Shown here piece by piece: positions 22,848 to 31,199 of a stretch of DNA of 64,000 bases (position 1 is the first letter of the stretch; each line of letters opens with the position of its first letter). Made by a program: the position numbers and the translations under genes. The stretch is from Streptomyces anulatus (lineage in GTDB: Bacteria; Actinomycetota; Actinomycetes; Streptomycetales; Streptomycetaceae), in the NCBI RefSeq assembly GCF_014650675.1, contig NZ_BMVK01000018.1, forward strand, positions 62,001 through 126,000, in the 5' to 3' direction. Below the pieces are notes generated by a model. That model saw only the letters and a list, made by a program, of their open reading frames with translations, was not told the DNA's origin and ran no database searches.

Positions 22848-25199
22848 TCACGGCGCCCACGGCGCGTCCACCGCCCACGTCGTGTCCTCGGTGAACAGCG
22901 CGGGGTTGTCGAAGGCCCGCCCGCCGCCGGGGGTGGCGAGCCACACCTCGGAGTCGATGTGGCGCAGATAGCTGCCGGGCAGATTGGCGCTGGTGAACCG
23001 CACCCCGCCGTTGCCCGCGACCGCGCACCACGTCGCATCCGCCTTGAACAGCGCGGAGTTGTCGTTCGCGTCGCGGCGCACCCGGAACTCCCGGTGGCGG
23101 AGGAACTCGCCGGGGTAGTTCCGGGACTCGAAGGAGTAGCAGTTGCCGTTGGCGAGCCCGGGGACGATCTTCCAGGTGGCGTCCGCCTTCAGCACGGCCG
23201 GACTCCCGCCGTTCACCACCTCGGTGAAGGCCAGTGCGTCGTGGTGCCGCAGGTGCTTCGTCGTGTGCCCGGGGGTGGTGACCCGCAGCGACTTGTACTG
23301 CCCGGTGGGGAGGTCCACCGGGGGAGCGGGGTTCCGGGACGCCTGGATCAGGGCCTGGTTGGCGGCCCTGACCCGGGCGGTGTCGACCTTGACGACCTGC
23401 CGGTCGTAGGTCAGCAGCCCGTTCGCCTCGTTCTCGACGTCCGTGATCTCCGTGTAGACGGAAGCGGAGAGCCCGGCGGGCAGTTGGCCGATCCGGATGG
23501 CGTCGAGGAGCCCGACGAAGCGGTTGTTCAGGGCCGCGACGCTCGGCTGGTCCTCGTAGCTGAACCCGCCGCCCGGATACCACTCGTGGCCCGGCACCTT
23601 GTAGCCGAGCCCGCCGAACTCGCCCAGCACGGCGGCCCGGGTGGCGCTCGGCGCGGTGTTCCCGGGGCCGACGTAGATGTGGTTGTCGACCACGTCGCCG
23701 TTGCCGCCGTCGACCGAGCCGCAGCAGTTGACCCCGCTCATGTTGTTGACCAGGCGAGAGGGGTCCTGGGCCTTGACCTCGTCGGCGATCCTGGCCTGGT
23801 CGTACTGTCCCCAGCCCTCGTTCTGGTTGACCCACATCACCACCGAGGGCGAACTGCGGTGCTGGTCGATGACGGCGCGGTACTCCGCCTCCCACTGGGT
23901 GCGCGCGGGCCCGTCCGGCACCTTGCCGGTGTCCATCGACGGCATGTCCTGCCACACCAGGAGACCCAGCTTGTCCGCCCAGTAGAACCACCGCTGCGGC
24001 TCCACCTTGATGTGCTTGCGGACCATGTTGAACCCGAGGTCCTTGTGCGCCTGGAGGTCGTACTTCAGCGCCGCGTCGCTCGGCGCGGTGTAGATGCCGT
24101 CCGGCCAGTAGCCCTGGTCCAGGGTGCCGGTCTGGAACACGAACTTCCCGTTGAGCACCGGCCGCAGGATGTTGTCGACCTTGGCGATCCCGATCGACCG
24201 CATGCCCGTGTAGCTGCCCACGGTGTCGGTGACGGCCGAGCCGTCGAGGAGGTCCGCCCTCACGTCGTACAGGAAGGGGTCCTCGGGGGTCCACAGCCGC
24301 GGGTTCGGTACGGGTACGGAGATCTCCCCGCCCACCGCGCCGGTCGCCGAGCCCACGACCGTACCGCCGCTGGAGACGGTGATCCGGGCGCTGCGCCCTG
24401 CCGCCCCCGCCGTCTGGACCTTCACCCGCAGGGTGCTGTTCCCCAGGTTGGGCGTCATGTCGAGGCGGGTGATGTGGGCGGAGGCCACCGGCTCCAGCCA
24501 GACCGTCTGCCAGATGCCGGAGGCCGCGGTGTAGAAGATCCCGCCGCCCGGGTGCGGCTTCACGTCGTTGACGCGCTGCTTGCCGACCGCCTGGCCGCCG
24601 GTCTGGCTCGGGTCGTGGACGGAGACCACGACCGTGTTCGTACCCCCGTTGAGCTGCGGGGTGATGTCGTACGCGAACGAGTCGAAGCCGCCCTTGTGCG
24701 CGCCTACCTGGGTGCCGTTGACCCAGACGGTGGTCTGCCAGTCGGAGGCCCCGAAGTGCAGTTTCACCCGGCGGTTGTTCCAGTTCGCGGGGACGGTGAA
24801 GGTGCGCTTGTACCAGAGCTTGTCGTTCTCGGTGATGCGGCGCTGGATGCCGGAGAGCGCGGACTCGGCGACGAACGGGACCCGGATCTGCTCCGGGAAC
24901 GTCGCGGGCTGCCCGGCGTCACGGCCGGTGACCGCGAAGTCCCAGATGCCGTTGAGGTTCGTCCAGTCCGGCCGGGTCAGCTGCGGGCGCGGATACTCCG
25001 GCAGAGGCTTGTCCACCGGGACCTGGTTCGTCCACGGCGTCGTCATGGGCGCCGGCTTCGGCTCCCAGGCCGCGGGCGCCGCGGCGGCCGGGGACATGCC
25101 GGTCCCCACGAGGGCGGTGGCCACCAGGGCGAGCAGGCCGGTGGTGGCCGTCAATCTCCGCCACCAGGTGCGGTGGCGGGGGGCGGGTGCTGGTCGCAT
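22848..25199 (-). CDS. secreted GH2 glycosidase with AbfB (CBM42-like) arabinofuranose-binding domain
   Basis: A 783-residue exported enzyme. After an N-terminal signal (RRLTATTGLLALVATALVG...AAAAPA), residues 55-620 form the GH2 sandwich-immunoglobulin-barrel set with PLPEYPRPQ, acid/base E461 in NQNEGW and nucleophile E527 in LGEFGG. The last 140 residues contain repeated SF/RF-x-S-x-N-(Y/L)-PG-(E/S)-(F/Y)-LRH units (FESRNYPGEFLRH, FTSANLPGSYLRH), the beta-trefoil AbfB fold that binds arabinofuranose side chains. It is transcribed from the GH127 gene upstream (75 bp gap). GH2 enzymes of this form in Streptomyces include galactofuranosidases; either a galactofuranosyl or arabinofuranosyl bond is likely. 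Confidence 0.9.
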   Translation of the reverse strand: MRPAPAPRHRTWWRRLTATTGLLALVATALVGTGMSPAAAAPAAWEPKPAPMTTPWTNQVPVDKPLPEYPRPQLTRPDWTNLNGIWDFAVTGRDAGQPATFPEQIRVPFVAESALSGIQRRITENDKLWYKRTFTVPANWNNRRVKLHFGASDWQTTVWVNGTQVGAHKGGFDSFAYDITPQLNGGTNTVVVSVHDPSQTGGQAVGKQRVNDVKPHPGGGIFYTAASGIWQTVWLEPVASAHITRLDMTPNLGNSTLRVKVQTAGAAGRSARITVSSGGTVVGSATGAVGGEISVPVPNPRLWTPEDPFLYDVRADLLDGSAVTDTVGSYTGMRSIGIAKVDNILRPVLNGKFVFQTGTLDQGYWPDGIYTAPSDAALKYDLQAHKDLGFNMVRKHIKVEPQRWFYWADKLGLLVWQDMPSMDTGKVPDGPARTQWEAEYRAVIDQHRSSPSVVMWVNQNEGWGQYDQARIADEVKAQDPSRLVNNMSGVNCCGSVDGGNGDVVDNHIYVGPGNTAPSATRAAVLGEFGGLGYKVPGHEWYPGGGFSYEDQPSVAALNNRFVGLLDAIRIGQLPAGLSASVYTEITDVENEANGLLTYDRQVVKVDTARVRAANQALIQASRNPAPPVDLPTGQYKSLRVTTPGHTTKHLRHHDALAFTEVVNGGSPAVLKADATWKIVPGLANGNCYSFESRNYPGEFLRHREFRVRRDANDNSALFKADATWCAVAGNGGVRFTSANLPGSYLRHIDSEVWLATPGGGRAFDNPALFTEDTTWAVDAPWAP

Positions 25200-25273
25200 G
25201 GTTCGACATCCCTTTCCTGGTCATACAGAGAGGAACTCCCCGCGCCGGGTGGTGCGGGGAGAGGGACCGGCTG

Positions 25274-27718
25274 TCAGAGGAGCCGCCAGAGATGGTCCGC
25301 CGTTCCGTTGTCGTCGTACTGGACGACGTGCGCGCTGTCGGCCGTGGACATGCCGTCGACGCCGAGCACCTTGTCCGAGTTCCGGTTGCGGATCCGGTAC
25401 CAGCCGTCGCCGTCCGGGACGAGCTGCCACAGGTGGTCGGCGGTGTCGTTGTCGTCGAACTGCACGACGTGCGCGCTGTTCCCGGTCGACATCAGGTCGA
25501 CGCCGAGCACCTTGCCGGAGTTCCGGTTGCGGATCCGGTACCAGCCGTCCCCGTTGGCCACCAGCCGCCACAGGTGATCGGCCGTGCCCGTGTCGCCGAA
25601 CTGGACCACGTGCGCGCTGTTCGCGGTCGACATGCCGTCCACGCCCAGCACCTTGCCCGAGTGCCGGTTCGCGATCCGGTACCAGCGGTCCGCGAGCCAC
25701 GGTTCGGCGTCCGGCGCGGCCGTCGGGAACGACGTGATCCGCAGCCGGGCCGCGCCCATGGGCACCAGGGTGACCTCCTCGACCGGCTCGGTCGAGCGCG
25801 CCGGGCTCGGTCGCAGGGGTGCGACCACCTGTTCGTCGTCCGCCGTCCACTCGGGGATGCGGCGGGCGCGGGCCGTCAGGGTGAGCGGAGTGCCCTCCAG
25901 CGTGAACGGGTCGTCGCCGGGGGACCGGCCCGTGGAGCGGTGGCGCAGGGACGCGGTGGGGCGGGCGGGGTCCAGGACGAGGCCGTAGTTCCAGGGGCTC
26001 GTGGCGTGGACCGCGTACTCCGGGAAGGTGTCGCTGCCGCCGATCCGCTCGTACCGTTCCCCGATCCGGAGCGAGTACGTGAGCGGCCCGTGGTCCACAC
26101 TGACGGAGCCGTGGTTCTCCGTCCAGGTGCGTACGGCGGTCCGCTGCGGCAGCCGCAGGGTGACCTCGTCGCCGCTGGACCAGGTCCGCTCGATCCGGGT
26201 GAAGGCGGGTCCGGCGGGGGCGGTGACCCGCTGCCCGTTGACCCGGATCTCCGGGTCCGCGCACCAGGCCGGGACGCGCAGGACCAGCGGGAAGCGCAGC
26301 GGCTTCGGCGAGGTCAGGGAGAGCGTGACCGTGTCGGTGAAGGGGTAGCCGGTCTCCTCGGTGAACGTCACCTCCGTGCCGTCCGCGACCTTCGCCGTCA
26401 CCTCGCTCGGCGCGTACATCGCCGCCGCCAGCCCGCCGTCCGGGGTGGCGTGCCACAGTTCCTCGGTGAAGTACGGCCAGCCCATTCCGTAGTTGTGCGG
26501 GCAGCAGCGGTACTGGTCGACGCCCGGCAGGTACGCCAGCATCGCGAAGCCGTTCTGGAACTGGCGGTCCCGCTTGGGCGCGTTGTCCAGGTCCACGCTG
26601 TTGGCGCAGGTGATGTAGTGCACCGCCCTGCCCGACGGGTCGAGCGACGCCGGGAGCGAGTTGAACGCCAGCTCCTCGCAGCGGTCCGCCCACAGCGGGT
26701 CCCCGGTGATCCGGGTGAGCAGCTGGTGGCTCGCCATGAACTCGACGATGCCGCAGGTCTCGAAGCCCTGGCGGGGGTCGCCGTGACCCGGCCGGGCGTT
26801 CTCGTCGCCGGCGAAGCCGCCGCCGGGGAACTGCCCGTAGGCGTCCATGGCCTTCGCGTACGTGCCGTAGGTGTTACGGGTGTCGGTGGCCGAGCCGCTG
26901 CGCAGCGCGAACTGGGCGGGCTCCCGGAAGCCCTGGGCGATGTTGACGTTGTGCGGATTGACGAGGTTGTCGCCCCAGTCGGCCCCGTACCGGTGGATCT
27001 TGTCGACGAGGTCCAGGAGGAACGCGTCGCCGGTCCGGTTGTAGAGCCACATGACGCTGTCCAGGCCGTCGCCCCAGCGCAGGGCGATCCAACTGGTGTC
27101 GAAGGCCCCCGGGCCCTGGGCGTTCATGTAGCGGAAGAACCTGCTGAGGAACGGGATGATCCGGGTGTCGCCGCTGTACTCCTGCCAGGAGCGCAGCGCC
27201 TGGATCAGCGGGAGGAACGGCCAGAAGTCGGGGCCGCCGTTCAGTGAGGTGCGCAGCGCCTTCGGGCCGAAGAAGCCGTCGGACTGCCCGGTGGCGAGGA
27301 CGGCGTCCATCCAGCGGCGGGTGGCGGCCAGCGCGGTCGGGTCCCCGGTGACGATCGCGAGATCGGTGTATCCGCGCAGCCAGTACGGGACTTCCTCCCA
27401 GCCGCCCCTTTCCGGTCGCACCCAGCCGGTGGCCGTGAAGTCGAGGAAGTGGGAGAACTCCTCGTACCGGCCGCACAGGCCCTCCAGTTGGAGCTTCAGC
27501 TGCCCGGCCAGCCAGCCGCGCGCCTTCACCCTGCCCGGGGGGAGCTTGAGGAACGCGGTGGGGTGCAGCGGGGCCGCGTTGGGGGAGTAGTGGCCGCCCC
27601 GGGCGGCCGGCATCCGGTGGCGGTCGGGCGTCGCGGCGGTCGCCCACCGGCTCGTCGCGCCGGTGGCGACGGCGGTCGCCACCGCGGTCGTGATGAGCTG
27701 TCTGCGGTTCAGGGGCAT
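25274..27718 (-). CDS. secreted GH127 beta-L-arabinofuranosidase with ricin-like lectin tail
   Basis: An 814-residue exported enzyme. The N-terminus PLNRRQLITTAVATAV is a twin-arginine-like signal. The (alpha/alpha)6 domain carries the cysteine-zinc site of the family: E320-T-C322 (QGFETCG) and C405-C406 (YRCCPHN), equal in pattern to Glu, Cys and Cys-Cys of HypBA1, where one cysteine is the nucleophile. Beta domains follow. The last 136 residues are three 42-47-residue repeats starting WYRI(A/R)NR, ending DHLW(R/Q)L, a ricin-type beta-trefoil for carbohydrate binding. AGGAG lies nine bases before the ATG at 27716-27718. It heads a two-gene operon with the AbfB-GH2, behind LacI-site A. Confidence 0.92.
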   Translation of the reverse strand: MPLNRRQLITTAVATAVATGATSRWATAATPDRHRMPAARGGHYSPNAAPLHPTAFLKLPPGRVKARGWLAGQLKLQLEGLCGRYEEFSHFLDFTATGWVRPERGGWEEVPYWLRGYTDLAIVTGDPTALAATRRWMDAVLATGQSDGFFGPKALRTSLNGGPDFWPFLPLIQALRSWQEYSGDTRIIPFLSRFFRYMNAQGPGAFDTSWIALRWGDGLDSVMWLYNRTGDAFLLDLVDKIHRYGADWGDNLVNPHNVNIAQGFREPAQFALRSGSATDTRNTYGTYAKAMDAYGQFPGGGFAGDENARPGHGDPRQGFETCGIVEFMASHQLLTRITGDPLWADRCEELAFNSLPASLDPSGRAVHYITCANSVDLDNAPKRDRQFQNGFAMLAYLPGVDQYRCCPHNYGMGWPYFTEELWHATPDGGLAAAMYAPSEVTAKVADGTEVTFTEETGYPFTDTVTLSLTSPKPLRFPLVLRVPAWCADPEIRVNGQRVTAPAGPAFTRIERTWSSGDEVTLRLPQRTAVRTWTENHGSVSVDHGPLTYSLRIGERYERIGGSDTFPEYAVHATSPWNYGLVLDPARPTASLRHRSTGRSPGDDPFTLEGTPLTLTARARRIPEWTADDEQVVAPLRPSPARSTEPVEEVTLVPMGAARLRITSFPTAAPDAEPWLADRWYRIANRHSGKVLGVDGMSTANSAHVVQFGDTGTADHLWRLVANGDGWYRIRNRNSGKVLGVDLMSTGNSAHVVQFDDNDTADHLWQLVPDGDGWYRIRNRNSDKVLGVDGMSTADSAHVVQYDDNGTADHLWRLL
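25277..25684 (-). repeat. three in-frame lectin repeats of about 141 bp
   Basis: Units at about 25544-25684, 25403-25543 and 25277-25402 encode the three beta-trefoil lobes of the GH127 tail. Shared words are SGKVLGVD, NSAHVVQF and TADHLW. The strong conservation at DNA level suggests recent duplication. Confidence 0.9.
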
Positions 27719-27983
27719 CGGTGCGGCTCCTGCTCTCGGCCCGGCCGCCAGTGCCTCGGCCGGGCTCGGTGGGGGGATGGCCGCACGGCGCTGTGGCCGT
27801 GCGGGGCGGGGCTGCGGGGCGGTGCGCTGGGCGGTGCGCTGTACGGCTGACGTGCGGCGGAGCGGCGAACGGGCCCCTGCCGGGCGTGTGGTGGGGCCGA
27901 AGGGCGGACCGGACGCGGGGCAGTGGCGGCCGGGCGCACGCCGGAGGCCGCCATCGCGCGGCGGGGCGGTCGGACGGCAGCCG

Positions 27984-28004
27984 TTCTTGCAACGTTGAAA
28001 ATCA
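27984..28004. promoter_or_regulatory. LacI-type operator candidate, copy A
   Basis: TTCTTGCAA-CGTTG-AAAATC contains the near-perfect dyad TTGCAAC/GTTGAAA centred between 27993 and 27994. The central CG flanked by inverted arms is typical for LacI-family repressors. It is about 270 bp upstream of the GH127 start and shares CGTTG(A/T)AAA with copies B and C. Confidence 0.6.
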
Positions 28005-28162
28005 GGCGTCCGGCGGTATGACAGCACGGCGTCGGGCGGGTGTCCAGACCTCGCGCAGAGCCTTTGCCGAAGGGGGAGTCGCTGACCCCGTGCGCGTTCC
28101 GGCGGTCTGCCGACACTTTTTGGAAACGCATCGACATCGCTCTTGCCGCCCGTGCCGCACCG

Positions 28163-28183
28163 CATATATAACGTTGTAAACCG
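28163..28183. promoter_or_regulatory. LacI-type operator candidate, copy B
   Basis: CATATATAA-CGTTG-TAAACC shares AACGTTG and the A-rich right arm with copy A. The adjoining TATATA could be the -10 region of the importer promoter, which would put the site over the promoter. It is about 170-190 bp upstream of the binding-protein start. Confidence 0.55.
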
Positions 28184-28349
28184 AGCCGCCGACAGGCCGC
28201 GCAGGCTCTCACGACCACTGTTCCCGCAGTACGGAGCAGGGGAGTGAGGAATGCAGTGGCATCAGCCGCAGAACAGCCGATGCCTCGTCCCGCATGCCCG
28301 ACCGCACGCCGATCAGCGTGCCGTCAACCCGCCAAGGAGCGTTCCGCGC

Positions 28350-29432
28350 ATGATGATCCAGCGTCGATCCCGTACCCTCGCCGTGGCCTGCGTCCTCGCC
28401 GCCACCACGCTGGCCGCCGCCGGCTGCGCCAAGTCGGAGACCTCCAACAACGCGGGCGGCGACAGCAGTCAGGGAGCGCAGGAGGCCAAGACCCCCGATT
28501 CCTCGTCCGGTTCGGGCTGCAAGCTGGAGACCTACGGCGCCCCGAAGCTGGACCTGAAGGACGCCGTGGTCGGCTTCTCCCAGTCGGAGAAGGAGGCCAA
28601 CCCGTTCCGGATCGCCGAGACCCAGTCCATCAAGGACGAGGCGAAGAAGATCGGCGTCAAGAAGCTCCTCACCACCAACGCCCAGTCCCAGCTGTCCAAG
28701 CAGATCAGCGACATCCAGGACATGCTGTCCCAGGGAGCCCGGTTCCTCATCGTCGCCCCGCTCAACTCCGACGGCCTGGAGCCCGCGTTGAAGGCGGCGG
28801 CCGCCAAGAAGGTCCCCGTCCTCACCATCGACCGCAAGGTCAACTCCACCGCCTGCAAGGACTACGTGGCCTTCCTCGGCTCCGACTTCGTCGAGCAGGG
28901 CAAGCGCGCCGCCGACGCGATGATCAAGGTCACCGGCGGCAAGGGCAAGGTCGCCATCCTCCTCGGCGCGTCCGGCAACAACGTCACCACCGACCGCACC
29001 AAGGGCTTCGTCGACCAGGTGAAGGCCGAGGCCCCCGGCCTGGAGATCGTCGCCCAGCAGACCGGCGAGTTCGCCCGCGACAAGGGCCAGCAGGTCATGG
29101 AGCAGCTCATCCAGTCCAAGCCCGACATCACCGCCGTCTACGCCGAGAACGACGAGATGGGCCTCGGAGCCGTCACCGCGCTGAAGGCCGCCGGCAAGAA
29201 GCCCGGCAAGGACGTCAAGATCGTCTCCGTCGACGGCACCCGCAACGCCGTCCAGGCCCTCGTCAACGGCGAGTACAACGCCGTCATCGAGTCCAACCCG
29301 CGCTTCGGCCCGCTCGCCTTCGCCACCGCGCAGAAGTTCTACGCCGGTGAGGCGATCCCCGAGAACGTGATCATCACCGACCGCGAGTACGACGAGGCCA
29401 ACGCCGAGGAATCGCTCGGCGGAGCGTACTGA
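28350..29432 (+). CDS. sugar-binding lipoprotein, YtfQ-like (furanose ABC importer)
   Basis: A 360-residue lipoprotein: N-terminal MMIQRRSRTLAVAC then the lipobox LAAAGC with C26. The periplasmic-binding-protein type 1 domain has VGFSQSEKEANPFRIAE, TIDRKV, DFVEQGKRAADAM, GEFARDKGQQVME and ENDEMGLGAVTALKAAGKKPGKD, all close in order and wording to E. coli YtfQ, which binds galactofuranose. I took the ATG at 28350 with AAGGAG ten bases upstream. It is the first gene of the importer operon, separated from the ATPase by a strong hairpin, which often lets the binding protein be made in excess. Galactofuranose or arabinofuranose is my inferred ligand. Confidence 0.88.
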   Translation: MMIQRRSRTLAVACVLAATTLAAAGCAKSETSNNAGGDSSQGAQEAKTPDSSSGSGCKLETYGAPKLDLKDAVVGFSQSEKEANPFRIAETQSIKDEAKKIGVKKLLTTNAQSQLSKQISDIQDMLSQGARFLIVAPLNSDGLEPALKAAAAKKVPVLTIDRKVNSTACKDYVAFLGSDFVEQGKRAADAMIKVTGGKGKVAILLGASGNNVTTDRTKGFVDQVKAEAPGLEIVAQQTGEFARDKGQQVMEQLIQSKPDITAVYAENDEMGLGAVTALKAAGKKPGKDVKIVSVDGTRNAVQALVNGEYNAVIESNPRFGPLAFATAQKFYAGEAIPENVIITDREYDEANAEESLGGAY

Positions 29433-29447
29433 CCCCGTCGGACGGCC

Positions 29448-29489
29448 GGCCGCCGCGACGCCCGGGGCACCCCGGGGCGCCCGGCGGCC
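29448..29489 (+). terminator. two-tier intercistronic hairpin
   Basis: Outer arms GGCCGCCG (29448-29455) and CGGCGGCC (29482-29489) enclose inner arms CCCGGGG (29461-29467) and CCCCGGG (29470-29476). It lies between the binding protein stop and the ATPase start. I read it as a partial terminator or 3'-end stabiliser giving more binding protein than transporter. Confidence 0.5.
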
Positions 29490-29525
29490 CGGTCCCATTC
29501 CCGTAACACCGGAAGGCCAGGATTC

Positions 29526-31199
29526 ATGGCACCAACCCCAGCGACACCCCAGCGCCCGGAGACCCCCGGGGCCGGTGCCGCCGCCGTGGCGGACCCCGTT
29601 CTCGAAGCCCGCTCGGTGAGCAAGCGGTTTCCGGGCGTCGTCGCCCTGGACGACGTCTCCTTCGACCTGCGCGCGGGCGAGGTCCACGCGCTCGTCGGCG
29701 AGAACGGGGCCGGCAAGTCCACCCTCATCAAGGTGCTCACCGGTGTGTACCGGAGCGACGAGGGCGAGGTGCGCGTGAGCGGCGAACCCGTCCGCTTCGC
29801 CCGCCCGTTCGAGGCGCAGCAGGCCGGGATCTCCACCATCTACCAGGAGGTGAACCTCGTCCCGCTGATGAGCGTGGCGCGCAACATCTTCCTGGGCCGG
29901 GAGCCGAAGAACCGCTTCGGGCTCATCGACTTCGCCCGGATGAACCGCGAGACCACCGAGCTCCTCGACGGCTTCGGCGTCCGGGTCGACCCCAAGCGGC
30001 CCCTGCACACGCTCGGCATCGGCACCCAGCAGATGGTCGCGCTCGCCCGCGCCGTCTCCGTACGGGCCCAGGTCGTCATCATGGACGAACCCACCTCGTC
30101 GCTGGAGCCCCGCGAGGTCGAGACCCTCTTCCGGGTCATCGAGAACCTGCGCGGCCAGGGCATCGCCGTCCTCTACGTCAGCCACCGCATGGACGAGCTC
30201 TACCGCATCTGCGACCGGGTCACCGTCCTGCGCGACGGCCGCCACATCCACACCGGCGAACTGGCCCCGCTGGAACGCATGCAACTGGTCTCGATGATGC
30301 TCGGCCGCGACATGGCCGAGGTCCGGCGCGACGGCCTCACCGGCTTCGCCGCCGAAGGACACGACGCCGCACGCACCCCCGTCCTCACCGCCACCGGCCT
30401 CGACCGCCGCCACCAACTGCACGACATATCCGTCGAGTTGTACGCCGGTGAGGTGCTGGGACTCGGCGGACTGCTGGGCTCCGGCCGCAGCGAGACCGCG
30501 AAGGCGCTGACCGGCGCGCTGCCCCTGGACGGCGGCGAGATCACCGTCGACGGCAAGCGCCTCGGCCGCCCCACCCCGGCCGCGGCCATCCGCGCGGGCA
30601 TCAGCATGCTCCCCGAGGACCGCAAGGCCGAGGGCATCGTCCCCGGCCTCTCCGTCCGCGAGAACATCGTGCTCGCCGCGATGCCCCGGCTCTCCAGGGG
30701 CGGCATCGTCTCCCGCGCCCAACAGGACCGCGTCGTCGACATCTTCATGAAGCGGCTGCGGATCAAGGCCTCCAGCCCCGAGCAGAAGGTCGGCGAACTC
30801 TCCGGCGGCAACCAGCAGAAGGTGCTGCTCGCCCGCTGGCTCTGCCTGGAACCCAAGGTGCTGCTGCTCGACGAGCCCACCCGGGGCATCGACGTCGGCG
30901 CCAAGGCCGAGGTGCAGAGCCTGATCGACGAACTCGCCCGCGAAGGGCTCGCCGTCCTGCTGATCTCCTCCGACATCGAGGAGCTGATCGAGGGCGCCGA
31001 CCGCATCGTCGTCCTGCGTGGCGGCGCGGTCGCCGGTGAACTCGCCGGCGACGAGGTGGACGAGAGCCGCCTGCTCGAAGTGCTCGCCGACCACACGCCC
31101 GGCGCCGTGCCCGCCGACCACACGCCCGACACGGTCCTCGCCGACCACACGCCCGATTCCGGTGGGAAGGCCCCGGCCGCCCAGGAGGACCCCCGATGA
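29526..31199 (+). CDS. sugar ABC importer, double ATPase (YtfR-like)
   Basis: A 557-residue protein with two ATPase domains, as in ribose/galactofuranose importers (CUT2). Domain 1: Walker A GENGAGKST (58-66), Walker B VVIMDEPTS, with a degenerate signature (IGTQQM). Domain 2: degenerate Walker A GLLGSGRSE, intact signature LSGGNQQK, Walker B VLLLDEPTRGIDVG. One real and one degenerate site is usual for this subfamily. The tail has three copies of ADHTP(G/D), an odd addition absent from the usual fold. The stop overlaps the next gene's ATG, so the genes are translationally coupled. Confidence 0.93.
   Translation: MAPTPATPQRPETPGAGAAAVADPVLEARSVSKRFPGVVALDDVSFDLRAGEVHALVGENGAGKSTLIKVLTGVYRSDEGEVRVSGEPVRFARPFEAQQAGISTIYQEVNLVPLMSVARNIFLGREPKNRFGLIDFARMNRETTELLDGFGVRVDPKRPLHTLGIGTQQMVALARAVSVRAQVVIMDEPTSSLEPREVETLFRVIENLRGQGIAVLYVSHRMDELYRICDRVTVLRDGRHIHTGELAPLERMQLVSMMLGRDMAEVRRDGLTGFAAEGHDAARTPVLTATGLDRRHQLHDISVELYAGEVLGLGGLLGSGRSETAKALTGALPLDGGEITVDGKRLGRPTPAAAIRAGISMLPEDRKAEGIVPGLSVRENIVLAAMPRLSRGGIVSRAQQDRVVDIFMKRLRIKASSPEQKVGELSGGNQQKVLLARWLCLEPKVLLLDEPTRGIDVGAKAEVQSLIDELAREGLAVLLISSDIEELIEGADRIVVLRGGAVAGELAGDEVDESRLLEVLADHTPGAVPADHTPDTVLADHTPDSGGKAPAAQEDPR

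Larger units (their letters stand above)
27719..28349. other. divergent regulatory region, 631 bp
   Basis: No separate gene is supported. It drives GH127-GH2 to the left and the importer operon to the right. Two operator candidates lie at 27984-28004 and 28163-28183, about 180 bp apart, a distance that would allow DNA looping. The last hundred bases are an open frame continuous with the binding protein; an ATG at 28251 preceded by GAGTGAGGA could add 33 residues to it. Confidence 0.65.

Noticed and set aside
22848..27718. Horizontally acquired island covering the sugar genes
   Set aside because: GC content and codon bias look the same as in the neighbours, and there is no integrase, tRNA or flanking repeat. 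The lone MITE does not bound the region.
28251..28349. A 33-residue N-terminal extension of the sugar-binding protein
   Set aside because: It starts at an ATG with a fair ribosome site, but the lipoprotein signal begins at 28350 with its own AAGGAG. A 33-residue polar leader before a lipobox signal would be unusual.
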